Shown: piece by piece, positions 40,202 through 49,286 of the stretch
How the letters are laid out: each line of letters begins with the position of its first letter
How positions within the stretch are numbered: the first letter of the stretch is position 1
Made by a program: the position numbers and the translations under genes
From: Tessaracoccus sp. MC1679
Lineage (GTDB): Bacteria; Actinomycetota; Actinomycetes; Propionibacteriales; Propionibacteriaceae
DNA: 64,000 nucleotides
Direction: 5' to 3'
Assembly: GCF_014164775.1 (NCBI RefSeq)
Contig: NZ_JACJGB010000009.1
Coordinates: 107,838 to 171,837, forward strand
The notes under the pieces: generated by a model
What the model was told of the DNA's origin: nothing
The model's input: only the letters and a program-made list of their open reading frames with translations
Databases searched by the model: none

Positions 40202-41232
40202 CACTTCACTCCTTCCCTCGCCGCGACGAGTCGTCGATGCTGACGGACGGCGAGGACGCGGTCCAGGATGATGGCGCCGATGATGAGGATGCCCACCACT
40301 GCGCGCTGCCAGAAGTCCTGGATGCCGATGATCGGCAGGGCCCGGTTGATGGTGAGCAGCAGGTAGGCGCCGAAGGCAGCGCCCCACACCGTGCCGACGC
40401 CGCCGGACATTGCGACGCCACCGATGACGGCGGCACCGATGGCCTGGAGCTCCCAGCCGGTGCCGGCGTTGGAGCTGACGGTGCCGTAGCGGGCCGCGAA
40501 CAGCACCCCGGCCAGGCCGGCGAGCGCTCCCGACAGGATGAACGCCGAGAGGATCCGCCGGGTGACGCGCAGGCCGTAGAGGTGGGCGGCGTCGGGATCT
40601 GAGCCGATGGCGTAGAGCTCCCGGCCGCTGCGCAGGTTGCGCAGGTACCAGGCGGTGACCACCAGCACGAAGACCGCCAGGATGGTCAACAGCGGGATCC
40701 CGAGCACGATCTGGGTGCCGAGATCGCGGAAGGACGCGGGCATGTCTGAGGCGTTGATCCGGTCACTGCCGGTCCAGGCCACGTTGATGCCGCGGTAGAT
40801 GTACATGGTGCCAAGCGTGATGACCAGGGCCGGCACCTTCGCGAACGCCACCAGCGCTCCGTTGATCAGGCCGAGGAGCCCGCCGAGCGCGATGCCGGCG
40901 AGGAAGACGAGCCCTGGGTGGATGCCTTCGATGTCGATGAACAGGCGGCCGGTCATGTAGGCGGTGAGGCCGACGACGGAGCCGACGGACAGGTCCACGT
41001 TGCGGGTGATGATCACCACGGCCTGGCCGATCGCCACCACCATGAGCAGCGACGGGGTGAGCAGGAGGTCGCGGAAGCCGTCGGAGGAGAAGATGAAGCT
41101 CGGGTTGACGGCGGTCGCGGCGATCACGATGAGGATCAGCGCGATGACGATGCCGGTCTCGCGGGCCTTGAGGATGTGGCCGGCCACGTCCAGCACGGAA
41201 CGCCTCGGCAGCGTTGCGGTTGCCGCGGTCAT
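40201..41232 (-). CDS. rhaP: Rhamnose-type ABC transporter permease
   Basis: 343 residues, BPD_transp_2 family, with NVDLSVGSVVGLTAYMTG near residue 75, VPALVITLGTMYIYRGINVA near 125 and GTGWELQAIGAAVIGGVAMS near 250. The start overlaps the ATPase gene stop by ATGA. It forms the transporter channel with the neighbouring permease. Confidence 0.85.
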   Translation of the reverse strand: MTAATATLPRRSVLDVAGHILKARETGIVIALILIVIAATAVNPSFIFSSDGFRDLLLTPSLLMVVAIGQAVVIITRNVDLSVGSVVGLTAYMTGRLFIDIEGIHPGLVFLAGIALGGLLGLINGALVAFAKVPALVITLGTMYIYRGINVAWTGSDRINASDMPASFRDLGTQIVLGIPLLTILAVFVLVVTAWYLRNLRSGRELYAIGSDPDAAHLYGLRVTRRILSAFILSGALAGLAGVLFAARYGTVSSNAGTGWELQAIGAAVIGGVAMSGGVGTVWGAAFGAYLLLTINRALPIIGIQDFWQRAVVGILIIGAIILDRVLAVRQHRRLVAAREGVK

Positions 41233-42755
41233 CACGCGACCTCCTCGTCGGCCGTCGCGGCGAACATCACGGCCTCGGGGGTGGCGTCGGCACGGTCGAA
41301 CTCGCCGGTGATGCGACCAGCGCGCATCACCAGGACGCGGTCGGCCATGCCGAGCACTTCTGGTAGTTCGGAAGAAATCATCAGGATTGCGAGCCCCTCC
41401 TGGGCGAGTTGTGAAATGAGCCGGTGCACCTCGGCCTTGGTGCCGACGTCGATGCCGCGGGTGGGCTCGTCGACGATCAGCACCCGTGGCGTGGTGGCCA
41501 GCCACTTTGCCAGGACGACCTTCTGCTGGTTGCCGCCGGAGAGGGTGCCGGCCTCGGCGTCCAGAGCCGCCGTCTTGACCTCGAGCCGGCTGGCCCACAC
41601 CTTGGCGCTCGCATTCTCGAGCCCGCCCCAGATGAGGCCCGCCTTCGCCAGCCGCTGCCGGATGGCGAGCGTGAGGTTGAGGGCGACGGACTGGTCCAGG
41701 ACCTGTCCCTGCTTGCGGCGGTCCTCCGGCACGAGCGCGATGCCCTGCGCCATCGCGGCCTTCGGGTTGCCCTTGGGCAGCGCCTGGCCGCTGACGGTGA
41801 CCGATCCGGACTGGTAGGGGTCGACGCCGAAGATGGCGCGGACCACCTCGCTGCGGCCTGCGCCGACGAGCCCGGCTAGGCCGACGATCTCGCCGGAGCG
41901 CACGGTGAAGGAGATGTCGTTGAAGACGCCCTTCTGGGTGAGTCCCTTGACGACGAGGATGTCCTCGCCGATGTCGGCCGGCAGCTTGGGGAACATCTCG
42001 GTGACGTCGCGGCCCACCATCAGGTGCACCAGTTCGTCGACGGAGGTATCCGCGATGGGCATGGTGTCGATGTAGGAGCCGTCGCGCATGACCGTGACGG
42101 TGTCGCAGAGCTCGAACACCTCGTCGAAGCGGTGGGAGATGAACACGAGCGCGCGGCCCTCGTCGCGGAGGCTTCGGGCGACGGCGAACAGCCGTTCCAC
42201 CTCGACCCCGCTGAGCGCCGCCGTCGGCTCGTCCATGATCAGCACGCGGGCGTCCAGGGAGATGGCCTTGGCGATCTCGATGATCTGCTGGTCCGCGATG
42301 GACAGGCCCTCGGTGAGCCGGTCGGGATCGATGCGGACGCCGAGGCGCTCGAAGATCTGGGTTGCCTCGTCGCGCATGGCCTTGCGGTCGATGCGTCCGA
42401 AGTGACCGACGGGCTGGCGCCCCATGAAGATGTTCTCGGTGACCGAGAGGTCCGGAAACAGCGTCGGCTCCTGGTAGATCACCGCGATGCCCGCTGCCTT
42501 GGACTGGGCGGTGCTGTGGAAGTCCACCGGCTCCCCTTCGAGGCGGAACTCCCCAGCGTCGCGACGGTAGAGCCCGGCGACGATCTTGACGAGCGTGGAC
42601 TTGCCGGCCCCGTTCTCGCCGATGAGGGCGTGGATGGAGCCCTTCTCCAGGCTCAGGCTGCCCGAGCGGAGCGCGACGACAGCGCCGAAGGATTTCACTA
42701 CCCTCGACAGCTCTAGAGCCGGCGTCGTCGCCGGTTCGGGTACCGTATCCGTCAC
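41232..42755 (-). CDS. rhaT: Rhamnose-type ABC transporter ATPase (double domain)
   Basis: 507 residues from GTG 42755, chosen because AGAGGAG lies 8 bases upstream. Two ABC cassettes: the first has GENGAGKST, LSIADQQIIEIA (non-canonical signature) and MDEPTAAL; the second has a degenerate A loop (GLVGAGRSE), LSGGNQQKVVLAKW and DEPTRGID. This layout is typical of sugar importers of the RbsA/XylG/RhaT class. It is the first gene of the importer operon and lies 158 bases from the divergent LacI-type regulator. Confidence 0.88.
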   Translation of the reverse strand: MTDTVPEPATTPALELSRVVKSFGAVVALRSGSLSLEKGSIHALIGENGAGKSTLVKIVAGLYRRDAGEFRLEGEPVDFHSTAQSKAAGIAVIYQEPTLFPDLSVTENIFMGRQPVGHFGRIDRKAMRDEATQIFERLGVRIDPDRLTEGLSIADQQIIEIAKAISLDARVLIMDEPTAALSGVEVERLFAVARSLRDEGRALVFISHRFDEVFELCDTVTVMRDGSYIDTMPIADTSVDELVHLMVGRDVTEMFPKLPADIGEDILVVKGLTQKGVFNDISFTVRSGEIVGLAGLVGAGRSEVVRAIFGVDPYQSGSVTVSGQALPKGNPKAAMAQGIALVPEDRRKQGQVLDQSVALNLTLAIRQRLAKAGLIWGGLENASAKVWASRLEVKTAALDAEAGTLSGGNQQKVVLAKWLATTPRVLIVDEPTRGIDVGTKAEVHRLISQLAQEGLAILMISSELPEVLGMADRVLVMRAGRITGEFDRADATPEAVMFAATADEEVA

Positions 42756-42804
42756 TAGCGGTTCTCCTCTTTGAGTGTGTTGCCCTCCTCGCCGAGGGCC
42801 GCCT

Positions 42805-42818
42805 TTGAATCGATTCAA
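42805..42818. promoter_or_regulatory. LacI-type operator TTGAATCGATTCAA
   Basis: A perfect 14-bp palindrome with a central CG, the form typical of LacI-family operators, in the divergent interval between the importer operon and the LacI-family gene. A partial second site (GTTTCATGGCTAC) follows. Confidence 0.8.
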
Positions 42819-42913
42819 CGTCGTTTCATGGCTACAGTATGTTTCAGCGATCCGCCAGGTCAAGTCACCGGAGACAAATGATGCGGATTCGTTAGAGAGG
42901 GAGGCGCCGGGGC

Positions 42914-43927
42914 ATGGCAGCCGTGAGCATTCGGGACGTGGCGCGGCGCGCCGGGGTGTCGGTCGGCACCGTCTCCAACGTGCTCAACCGGCCCGACGTG
43001 GTGTCCGCCGACGCGGTCCTGCGCGTCCAGCAGGCCATCGACGAGCTGGGCTACGTCCGCAACGAGGCAGCCCGGAAACTCAGGCAGGGCATCAGCGGCA
43101 CCGTCGGCTTCGTCGTCATGGACGGGCAGAACCCGTTCTACAACGACGTGGTCCGGGGGGCCGGCGACGAGGCCACCCAGCACGGCATCGCGATCCTCTT
43201 CGGCGACACCGCCGAGGACCCCGCACGGGAACGCATGTACATCGACCTGTTCGAGGAGCACCAGGTGCGCGGCCTGCTCATCGCGCCGTTCGGGGAGGTG
43301 TTCAGCCGGCTGGAGAAGCTCCGGAGGCGAGGGATGCCCGCGGTGCTCGTCGGCCGCTACTCGGGCCAGAACCTGTTCAGTTCCATCTCGGCAGACAGCA
43401 TCGCCGGCGGCCGGATGGCGGTGGAACACCTCATCGCCGGGGGCCGACGAAGGATCGCGTTCGTCGGCGGCCCCTTCGAGCTGCACGAGGTGACCGACCG
43501 GCTCGCGGGCGCGAGGGTCGCGGCGGAGAACGCCGGTGGCGTCGAGATCGAGGTGATCCCGACGGCGGCGATGAGTGTCGCGGAGGGCGCGGCCGCGGGC
43601 CTGCGGATTCTGTCGCGGCCGCCGAGGGACAGGCCGGACGCGGTCTTCGCGGCCAACGACCTGGTGGCGCTCGGCGTCCTCCAGGCGCTGGTGGAGGACG
43701 GCCGGATGCGGGTGCCGGAGGAGATCGCGTTGGTGGGCTTCGACGACATCACCTTCGCGGCCGCGGCGGCGGTGCCCCTGACGTCGATGCGGCAACCGAG
43801 CGCGATGATCGGCAGGACGGCGCTGCGGATCCTGCTCGAGGAGGCGGCGGACCCGGAGCTGATCCCCCGGCAGACGGTCTTCCAGCCGGAATTGATCGTG
43901 CGGCGCTCCACCGGCCGTCGCTCCTGA
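42914..43927 (+). CDS. LacI-family regulator of the sugar importer
   Basis: 337 residues. N-terminal helix-turn-helix is SIRDVARRAGVSVGTVSNVL (residues 5-24) with hinge helix EAARKLRQG; the rest is a periplasmic-binding-protein-like effector domain (GFVVMDGQNPFYNDVVRGAG; DAVFAANDLVALGVLQALV; LVGFDDITFA). GAGGGAGGCG precedes the start. Divergent position and the operator between imply control of the importer by the imported sugar. Confidence 0.92.
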   Translation: MAAVSIRDVARRAGVSVGTVSNVLNRPDVVSADAVLRVQQAIDELGYVRNEAARKLRQGISGTVGFVVMDGQNPFYNDVVRGAGDEATQHGIAILFGDTAEDPARERMYIDLFEEHQVRGLLIAPFGEVFSRLEKLRRRGMPAVLVGRYSGQNLFSSISADSIAGGRMAVEHLIAGGRRRIAFVGGPFELHEVTDRLAGARVAAENAGGVEIEVIPTAAMSVAEGAAAGLRILSRPPRDRPDAVFAANDLVALGVLQALVEDGRMRVPEEIALVGFDDITFAAAAAVPLTSMRQPSAMIGRTALRILLEEAADPELIPRQTVFQPELIVRRSTGRRS

Positions 43928-43969
43928 GCCGCCAGCGTCACCCTGTGCCGGGAACCCGAAGGCAGGGTT

Positions 43970-44407
43970 CTACTCTCCCCTAGCGGAGTTCAGGTACAGC
44001 TCCACACGGTCGGTGGTCCAGGTCGGCACGCCAGTGCCGAAGAAGTCCTGGTCCTCTGTCCAGACCGGCAGCGCTAGCACCAACGCCGTCGCCAGGACCG
44101 GCCAATCCTGAGCGTCGCGAAGCTCGATCCTCGCCAACGCCTCGGCACGCGCCGACGAGTAGACCGGCTCTTCCACCGCCCGCACGATCGCCTCGAATCC
44201 GTTGAGGACCTCCACAGCTGGTCCTGGGTCTACCCGACGAGCGACAAGCAAACCGGGGAGGTACTTCCGGGCGTCGTCATAACACACGGCTGGAGCGAAG
44301 AAGGCGACATCATCCGCGTGCTCAAGGACCAATTCGCGCACTCGGCGCCCCAGGACGAGCCGGATCAGAATGTTGGCGTCGAGCACCAAACCACGCTTGG
44401 ACTGCAC
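43970..44407 (-). CDS. PIN-domain toxin (VapC-like)
   Basis: 145 residues with GTG start. The acidic PIN residues are visible as LVLDANILIRLVL (Asp9), an internal glutamate, and ARIELRDAQDWPVLATALVL with Asp near 118, followed by WTEDQDFFG. PIN toxins cleave RNA. It starts 5 bases after the antitoxin gene stop, a standard toxin-antitoxin order. Confidence 0.85.
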   Translation of the reverse strand: MQSKRGLVLDANILIRLVLGRRVRELVLEHADDVAFFAPAVCYDDARKYLPGLLVARRVDPGPAVEVLNGFEAIVRAVEEPVYSSARAEALARIELRDAQDWPVLATALVLALPVWTEDQDFFGTGVPTWTTDRVELYLNSARGE

Positions 44408-44412
44408 TCGAC

Positions 44413-44664
44413 CTACTCCGGGGCGCGCCGGGCCGTCTTGAACTCCTCGACCACCGCGTCGGCATCCACGCCGTGCTCGGCCAACAGAGCGTCCAGCATC
44501 TCAGCCGCGGTGCGCAGCGAGGCCACCTCGGCTTCTCGGGTCGCAGGGGTCGGGATGAACCACCCGACGGTCTGACCGTGCCGGGTCACTGCGACCGGCT
44601 CGGCCGCAGCAATGTACTCCGCCAGCCCGGCCCGGAACTCACGGATCCCAACCGATGCAGTCAT
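44413..44664 (-). CDS. Phd/YefM-type antitoxin
   Basis: 83 residues. The N-terminal MTASVGIREFRAGLAEYIAAAEPVAVTRHGQTVGWFIPT pattern (given here in part: IREFRAGLAEYI, VAVTRHGQTVGWF) is the Phd/YefM DNA-binding fold; the C-terminal acidic helix would block the PIN toxin. GGAGGGCC precedes the ATG. The promoter region holds an inverted repeat that the antitoxin probably binds. Confidence 0.88.
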   Translation of the reverse strand: MTASVGIREFRAGLAEYIAAAEPVAVTRHGQTVGWFIPTPATREAEVASLRTAAEMLDALLAEHGVDADAVVEEFKTARRAPE

Positions 44665-44674
44665 GGCCCTCCTT

Positions 44675-44694
44675 TGTGTATCTACGTGTACACA
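44675..44694. promoter_or_regulatory. Toxin-antitoxin operator
   Basis: TGTGTA (44675-44680) and TACACA (44689-44694) separated by 8 bases, with an inner palindrome GTGTACAC, 11-30 bases upstream of the antitoxin start. Suits autoregulation. Confidence 0.6.
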
Positions 44695-44728
44695 TTATCT
44701 CGGAACCAGGTGACCATCGACGCCCCCC

Positions 44729-44805
44729 TGCACGAAACGCCGCCCGGACTCCCTCCCGAGCCCCTATGCGGGCACCGGCCGCGCTTCCAACGGCGTGTCG
44801 GGCAC
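44729..44805. repeat. 78-bp palindromic element (copy 2, inverted)
   Basis: Arms TGCACGAAACGCCG and CGGCGTGTCGGGCAC, with interior CCTCCCGAGCCCCTATG, the reverse complement of the interior of copy 1 at 36527-36604. The rest of the 44700-44992 gap holds a GC-rich leader before glpA and no gene. Confidence 0.75.
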
Positions 44806-44992
44806 CGATGGGCGCACGGTCGAGCGCAGCCTGAGTGAAGGCCGGCCGGAGGAGGGGGAGCCGACGCGGCGCTGCACAATAGGTTGGCCCCGCGACCTTC
44901 CCGCTGCACGAATGCGGCTCAATGCCCCTTGCCGGGGCCCCTCCCGGGGGAAGATGGTAGACACCACAGCAGGGGCCCAAGGAGGGGACACA

Positions 44993-46570
44993 ATGAAGCG
45001 TCTCGACACCGACGTCGTCGTCATCGGAGGCGGCTCGACAGGGCTGGGGGTCGTCCGCGACGCCGCCATGCGCGGGTACCGCGCGGTGCTCGTCGAACGC
45101 GTCGACCTCGGCCAGGGCACCACCGGCCGGTTCCACGGTCTGCTGCACTCCGGCGGGCGGTACGTGGTCAGCGACCCCGGCTCCGCCACCGAGTGCGCCG
45201 AGGAGAACGCGATCCTGCGTCGGATCCAGGCCAGCGCGGTCGAGGACACCGGCGGTTTCTTCGTCACCCTCGCCGGCGACGACCCGGCCTACGCCGACAA
45301 GTTCCTGGCCGGGGCCAAAGCCACGGGCGTCCCCGCCACCGAGATCTCGGTCAAGGAGGCGCTCCGCCGCGAGCCCCGCCTCGACCCCCACATCCAGCGC
45401 GCCATCGAGGTGGCCGACGGCTCCGTCGACGGCTGGCAGCTCGTCTGGGGCGCCGCCCGCTCGGCCGAGGCGCACGGCGCGAAGGTGCTCACGTACCACC
45501 GGGTGACGAAGATCGAGCGCGACGGCGACCGTGTGGCGGCCGTGATCTGCCGCGACGAGAAGGGCGGCGAGGACGTCCGGATCAACTGCACCTTCGTCCT
45601 CAACTGCGCCGGGCCGTGGGCGGGACAGATCGCGGAGATGGCCGGCGCCGAGCCGGTCGCGGTCGTCCCCGGCCGCGGCATCATGATCGCGATGAACCAC
45701 CGCCTGGTGAACACCGTCATCAACCGCTGCGTCTACCCCACCGACGGCGACATCCTCGTCCCTGTGCACACCGTCTCCATCATCGGCACCACGGACATCC
45801 ACGAGACGGACCCCGACCACCTGCCGATCCCGCGTGCCGAGGTGCAGCAGATGCTGGACGCCGGCGAGGCGATGATCCCCGGCTTCCGCAAGGCGCGCGC
45901 CCTGCACGCCTGGTCCGGGTCGCGGCCGCTGATCAAGGACAAGCGGGTCTCGGTGGAGGACACCCGCCACATGAGCCGCGGCATGGCCGTCATCGACCAC
46001 TCCCAGACCGACGGCCTGAACGGCATGCTCACCATCGGCGGCGGGAAGCTCACCACCTACCGGCTGATGGCCGAGCACATCGTCGACGCCATGAACCGGC
46101 AACTCGGCGAGGAGCGGCCCTGCACCACCGCCGACGAGGTCATCCCCGGCAGCGAGGACCGCAAGCTCTACACCGTCACGCACCGCCTCGAGGACCGCGA
46201 GAAGGACCGCCTGGACGACCAGATCATCTGCGAGTGCGAGCTGATGAACCGCTCCATGTTCGTGCGGCTCCTCAAGGAACAGCCCGACGCCACCCTCGAC
46301 GACCTGCGCCGCCAACTGCGTCTCGGCATGGGTCCTTGTCAGGGCGGGTTCTGCGCCGCCCGCGCCGCCGGGCTGGCCTGCTCGGAGAAGGCGATCGACG
46401 CGGAGCGCGCCTCCGGGCTGCTGCGCCTGTTCCTCAAACACCGGTGGATCGGCATCTGGCCCATCCTGTACGGCCAACAGGTGCGCCAGACCGCCCTGGA
46501 CCATTGGATCTTTGCCGGCACGCTCGACGTCGAGCACCTGCCCCAGCCTGAAGAGGAGATCGTGCGATGA
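44993..46570 (+). CDS. glpA: Anaerobic glycerol-3-phosphate dehydrogenase subunit A
   Basis: 525 residues. N-terminal FAD fold VVVIGGGSTGLGVVRDAAMR (residues 8-27), GTTGRFHGLLHSGGRY substrate/flavin loop, and a C-terminal BFD-like [2Fe-2S] domain with CECELMNRS and MGPCQGGFCAAR. The reaction is oxidation of sn-glycerol 3-phosphate to dihydroxyacetone phosphate with electrons passed through GlpB/GlpC to the membrane quinone pool. Start follows AAGGAGGGG. GlpA overlaps glpB by 4 bases. Confidence 0.96.
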   Translation: MKRLDTDVVVIGGGSTGLGVVRDAAMRGYRAVLVERVDLGQGTTGRFHGLLHSGGRYVVSDPGSATECAEENAILRRIQASAVEDTGGFFVTLAGDDPAYADKFLAGAKATGVPATEISVKEALRREPRLDPHIQRAIEVADGSVDGWQLVWGAARSAEAHGAKVLTYHRVTKIERDGDRVAAVICRDEKGGEDVRINCTFVLNCAGPWAGQIAEMAGAEPVAVVPGRGIMIAMNHRLVNTVINRCVYPTDGDILVPVHTVSIIGTTDIHETDPDHLPIPRAEVQQMLDAGEAMIPGFRKARALHAWSGSRPLIKDKRVSVEDTRHMSRGMAVIDHSQTDGLNGMLTIGGGKLTTYRLMAEHIVDAMNRQLGEERPCTTADEVIPGSEDRKLYTVTHRLEDREKDRLDDQIICECELMNRSMFVRLLKEQPDATLDDLRRQLRLGMGPCQGGFCAARAAGLACSEKAIDAERASGLLRLFLKHRWIGIWPILYGQQVRQTALDHWIFAGTLDVEHLPQPEEEIVR

Positions 46571-47811
46571 GCGACGTCGTCGTCATCGGGGCCGGACTTG
46601 CCGGCCTCACCGCCGCGCTGCGGCTTGCCCGCGCCGGGAAGTCGGTCACCCTGACCACGAAGGGGCCCGGCGGGCTCCAGCTGTCCCAGGGCACCGTCGA
46701 CATCCTCGGCTACACACCGGAGCGGGTCACCGCACCGCTGGATGCGGTGGCGGCCGTCTCCAGTGAGCACCCGTATGCCTCGATCGGCGCCGACGCCGTG
46801 GCCGCGGGCGTGTCCTGGCTCGCCGAGGAGCTCGGCCCGAACCTGCTCGTGGGCGATCCGGCGCGCAACTATCACCTGCCGACGGCGGTCGGCGCCGTGC
46901 GCCCGACGGCGCTGGCCCAGCCGTCGATGGTCGCGGGGGACGCGGTGGGCGGTAAGAGTTACGCCGTCGTCGGCGTGCGGCAGCTCAAGGACTTCCCGGC
47001 GGACCTCATCGCCGGCAACCTCGCCCGCTCGAAGGCCCCCGACGGCGGCGCCCTGAGCGCGCACTCAGCCTGGATCAACCTCCCCGCGCGGAAGGGTGAG
47101 GCGGACCCCACCCCGCTCACCTACGCCCGAGCGATGGACGATCAGTCCTTCGCCGCCGCGTTCGCCACGGCGGTCGCGGCTGTCGCGGGGAAGGCCGACG
47201 TGGTCGCGCTGCCCGCCGTGCTCGGCATCAAGCGCCGCGACGTGTGGCGGCAGGTCGCTGACCAGCTCGGCCGCGACATCTGCGAGATCCCCCTGCCCCC
47301 GCCGTCGGTGCCGGGCCTGCGGCTCTACGACGCGCTGCTGGCGATGGTGCGCGCCGCGGGCGTGCGATTCGTGCAGGGCAGCCGCATCGTCGGCTTCACC
47401 CCTAGCGGCGACGGCGTGGCCTCGGTCACGCTGGCCGCGGCCGGCGGGCCCCGCCACCTGAAGGCCGCCTCGTTCGTGTTCGCACCGGGCGGCTTCGAGA
47501 GCGGCGCACTCGACGTCGACTCGTTCGGCGCGATCACCGAGCCCGTGTTCGGGCTCCCGCTGACGGCAACGGACGCGACCCCGCTGATCCCCTCGGTCTA
47601 CTGGGGCCCGCAGGCCCTGTTCGAAGTGGGAGTCCGCACCGACGACGCCGGCAGACCGGTCGACGCCGCCGGCACCGCCGTCCACCCCAACCTGTTCGTC
47701 GCGGGCGGCATCATCGCCGGCGCCGAGCGCTGGCGCGACAAGTCAGGCGACGGGATCGCCGTCGCCACGGCCGTCCGGGCCGCCGATCACATCACCGGAG
47801 GTGCACGATGA
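46567..47811 (+). CDS. glpB: Anaerobic glycerol-3-phosphate dehydrogenase subunit B
   Basis: 414 residues with an N-terminal FAD/NAD fold (VVVIGAGLAGLTAALRLARA, residues 4-23) and a C-terminal VAGGIIAGAERW. GlpB shuttles electrons between the GlpA flavin and the GlpC iron-sulfur subunit. Overlaps both neighbours by 4 bases (ATGA), so the three subunits are translationally coupled. Confidence 0.95.
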   Translation: MSDVVVIGAGLAGLTAALRLARAGKSVTLTTKGPGGLQLSQGTVDILGYTPERVTAPLDAVAAVSSEHPYASIGADAVAAGVSWLAEELGPNLLVGDPARNYHLPTAVGAVRPTALAQPSMVAGDAVGGKSYAVVGVRQLKDFPADLIAGNLARSKAPDGGALSAHSAWINLPARKGEADPTPLTYARAMDDQSFAAAFATAVAAVAGKADVVALPAVLGIKRRDVWRQVADQLGRDICEIPLPPPSVPGLRLYDALLAMVRAAGVRFVQGSRIVGFTPSGDGVASVTLAAAGGPRHLKAASFVFAPGGFESGALDVDSFGAITEPVFGLPLTATDATPLIPSVYWGPQALFEVGVRTDDAGRPVDAAGTAVHPNLFVAGGIIAGAERWRDKSGDGIAVATAVRAADHITGGAR

Positions 47812-49079
47812 GCGAGAAGCGCGACGAGCGGGCCAAGGCCCTGCGGGAGCGGCTCAACAACGAGCTGCAGCGGATGAGCCTGGACATGTGCGTCAAGTGC
47901 ACCATCTGCGAGACCTCGTGCCCGGTGTCCGCGGTCACGCCGCTGTTCTCTGGGCCGAAGTTCGTCGGCCCTCAGGCGGAACGGTTCCGCGACGACGAGT
48001 CAGTGGACCACTCCGTCGACTACTGCTCCAGCTGTGGGACCTGTTCGGTCGTCTGCCCCCAGGGCGTCAACGTGGCCGAACTCAACTCCCTGGCACGCGC
48101 CGTGATGAAGGCCGAGGACGGCGTGCCGGTGCGCGACAAGATGATCACGCAGACGGTGCTGATGGGCAAGGCCATGACCCCCATCGCGCCCATTGCCAAC
48201 GCGGTGCTGGGCAACAAGGCTGCGCGCTACGCCATGGAGAAGGTGGTGGGCGTCCACCGCGACGCCCCCATGCCCACCGCCCGAGGCGAATCGCTGCACA
48301 AGTGGCTGAAGAAGCGGCCCGCACGGACCAAGCCCGCCACCCGCGGCGCCCTGGTCTACTTCCACGGCTGCGCCGGCGGCTACTTCGAGGTGGACGCGGC
48401 CAAGAAGGCCATCGAGGTGCTGGAGCACCTGGGCTACGAAGTGATCGTGCCCCAGCAGGGCTGCTGCGGCCTGGCCGAGCAGAGCAACGGCCTGTTCGAG
48501 GCTGCCAGCGCGTCGGTCCGGCGGCTCGTCGACCAGCTCCGCACCCCTGGCACAGACCTGACGATCATCAGCACCGCGGGCAGCTGCACCGGCATGCTCA
48601 AGCACGAGGCGCACCAGATCCTTGGCATCCACGACCCCGAACTGTTGGACGTCGGCACGCGAATCCGGGAGATCTCCGAGTTCCTCATGGAGCTCTACGA
48701 GGCGGGCGAGCTGCCGACGGACTTCCACCCGGTCAACATGCGCCTGCCGTACCACGCGCCGTGCCAGCTGAAGAGCCAGGGCATCGGCACCCCGGCGTCG
48801 GATCTGCTGCGTCTCATCCCCGGGCTCGAGGTCATCGACAGCAACGTCACCTGCTGCGGGATCGCCGGCACGTACGGGCTGAAGAAGGAGAAGTACGAGA
48901 TCGCGCAGGCAGTCGGCCAGCCGCTGTTCGACATGGTTCAGGCCAACAACGACGGCCTCGCCGCGTGCGACACGGAAACGTGCCGGTGGCAGATCGAGAA
49001 GTCGAGCGGCGTCGAGACGGTCCACCCGATCGTGCTGGTGCACCGCGCCTACGGGTTGGGCGGGGTGGTCACCCGCTGA
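47808..49079 (+). CDS. glpC: Anaerobic glycerol-3-phosphate dehydrogenase subunit C
   Basis: 423 residues. Two ferredoxin-type [4Fe-4S] motifs near residues 29-41 (CVKCTICETSCP) and 72-83 (CSSCGTCSVVCP), then two CCG domains (QQGCCGLAEQ and NVTCCGIAGTYG) that bind the electron-transfer cluster or heme partner. It anchors the complex to the membrane and passes electrons to quinone. No glpR, glpF or glpK is in this window. Confidence 0.96.
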   Translation: MSEKRDERAKALRERLNNELQRMSLDMCVKCTICETSCPVSAVTPLFSGPKFVGPQAERFRDDESVDHSVDYCSSCGTCSVVCPQGVNVAELNSLARAVMKAEDGVPVRDKMITQTVLMGKAMTPIAPIANAVLGNKAARYAMEKVVGVHRDAPMPTARGESLHKWLKKRPARTKPATRGALVYFHGCAGGYFEVDAAKKAIEVLEHLGYEVIVPQQGCCGLAEQSNGLFEAASASVRRLVDQLRTPGTDLTIISTAGSCTGMLKHEAHQILGIHDPELLDVGTRIREISEFLMELYEAGELPTDFHPVNMRLPYHAPCQLKSQGIGTPASDLLRLIPGLEVIDSNVTCCGIAGTYGLKKEKYEIAQAVGQPLFDMVQANNDGLAACDTETCRWQIEKSSGVETVHPIVLVHRAYGLGGVVTR

Positions 49080-49202
49080 CCCTTGCGCCCGGTTTGGATC
49101 CCTGCCCCACTCCTCAACCTGAAGCCGACGCGACCTCGCTCTGACAAGGGCTGTTGACCTCTGCGAGCGATGCCTCCGCGCGTGGTCGAGCTGCGCGGAG
49201 AA

Positions 49203-49259
49203 GGCCCAGAAATTGGTTCAAGAATTTCTTGCATGGCGGGCTTTCTGGGCCCGTTTTTG
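49203..49259 (+). terminator. Nested hairpin terminator between glpC and the HNH gene
   Basis: GGCCCAGAAA (49203-49212) pairs with TTTCTGGGCC (49243-49252), enclosing a second hairpin CAAGAA-T-TTCTTG (49219-49231), followed by CGTTTTTG. A stem with T-rich tail is a good Rho-independent terminator. Confidence 0.7.
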
Positions 49260-49273
49260 TCGGTGGTCGTTGC

Positions 49274-49279
49274 CAGAAT
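49274..49279 (+). promoter_or_regulatory. -10 hexamer (CAGAAT) for the HNH gene
   Basis: CAGAAT ends 7 bases before ATG 49287, the same hexamer and spacing as at tetR. Implies a leaderless message and supports 49287 over 49170 or 49278 as start. Confidence 0.4.
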
Positions 49280-49286
49280 GATTCAC

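Noticed and set aside
44639..46537. Long minus-strand frame opposite glpA
   Set aside because: No family features, biased composition, and fully opposite a well-supported GlpA.
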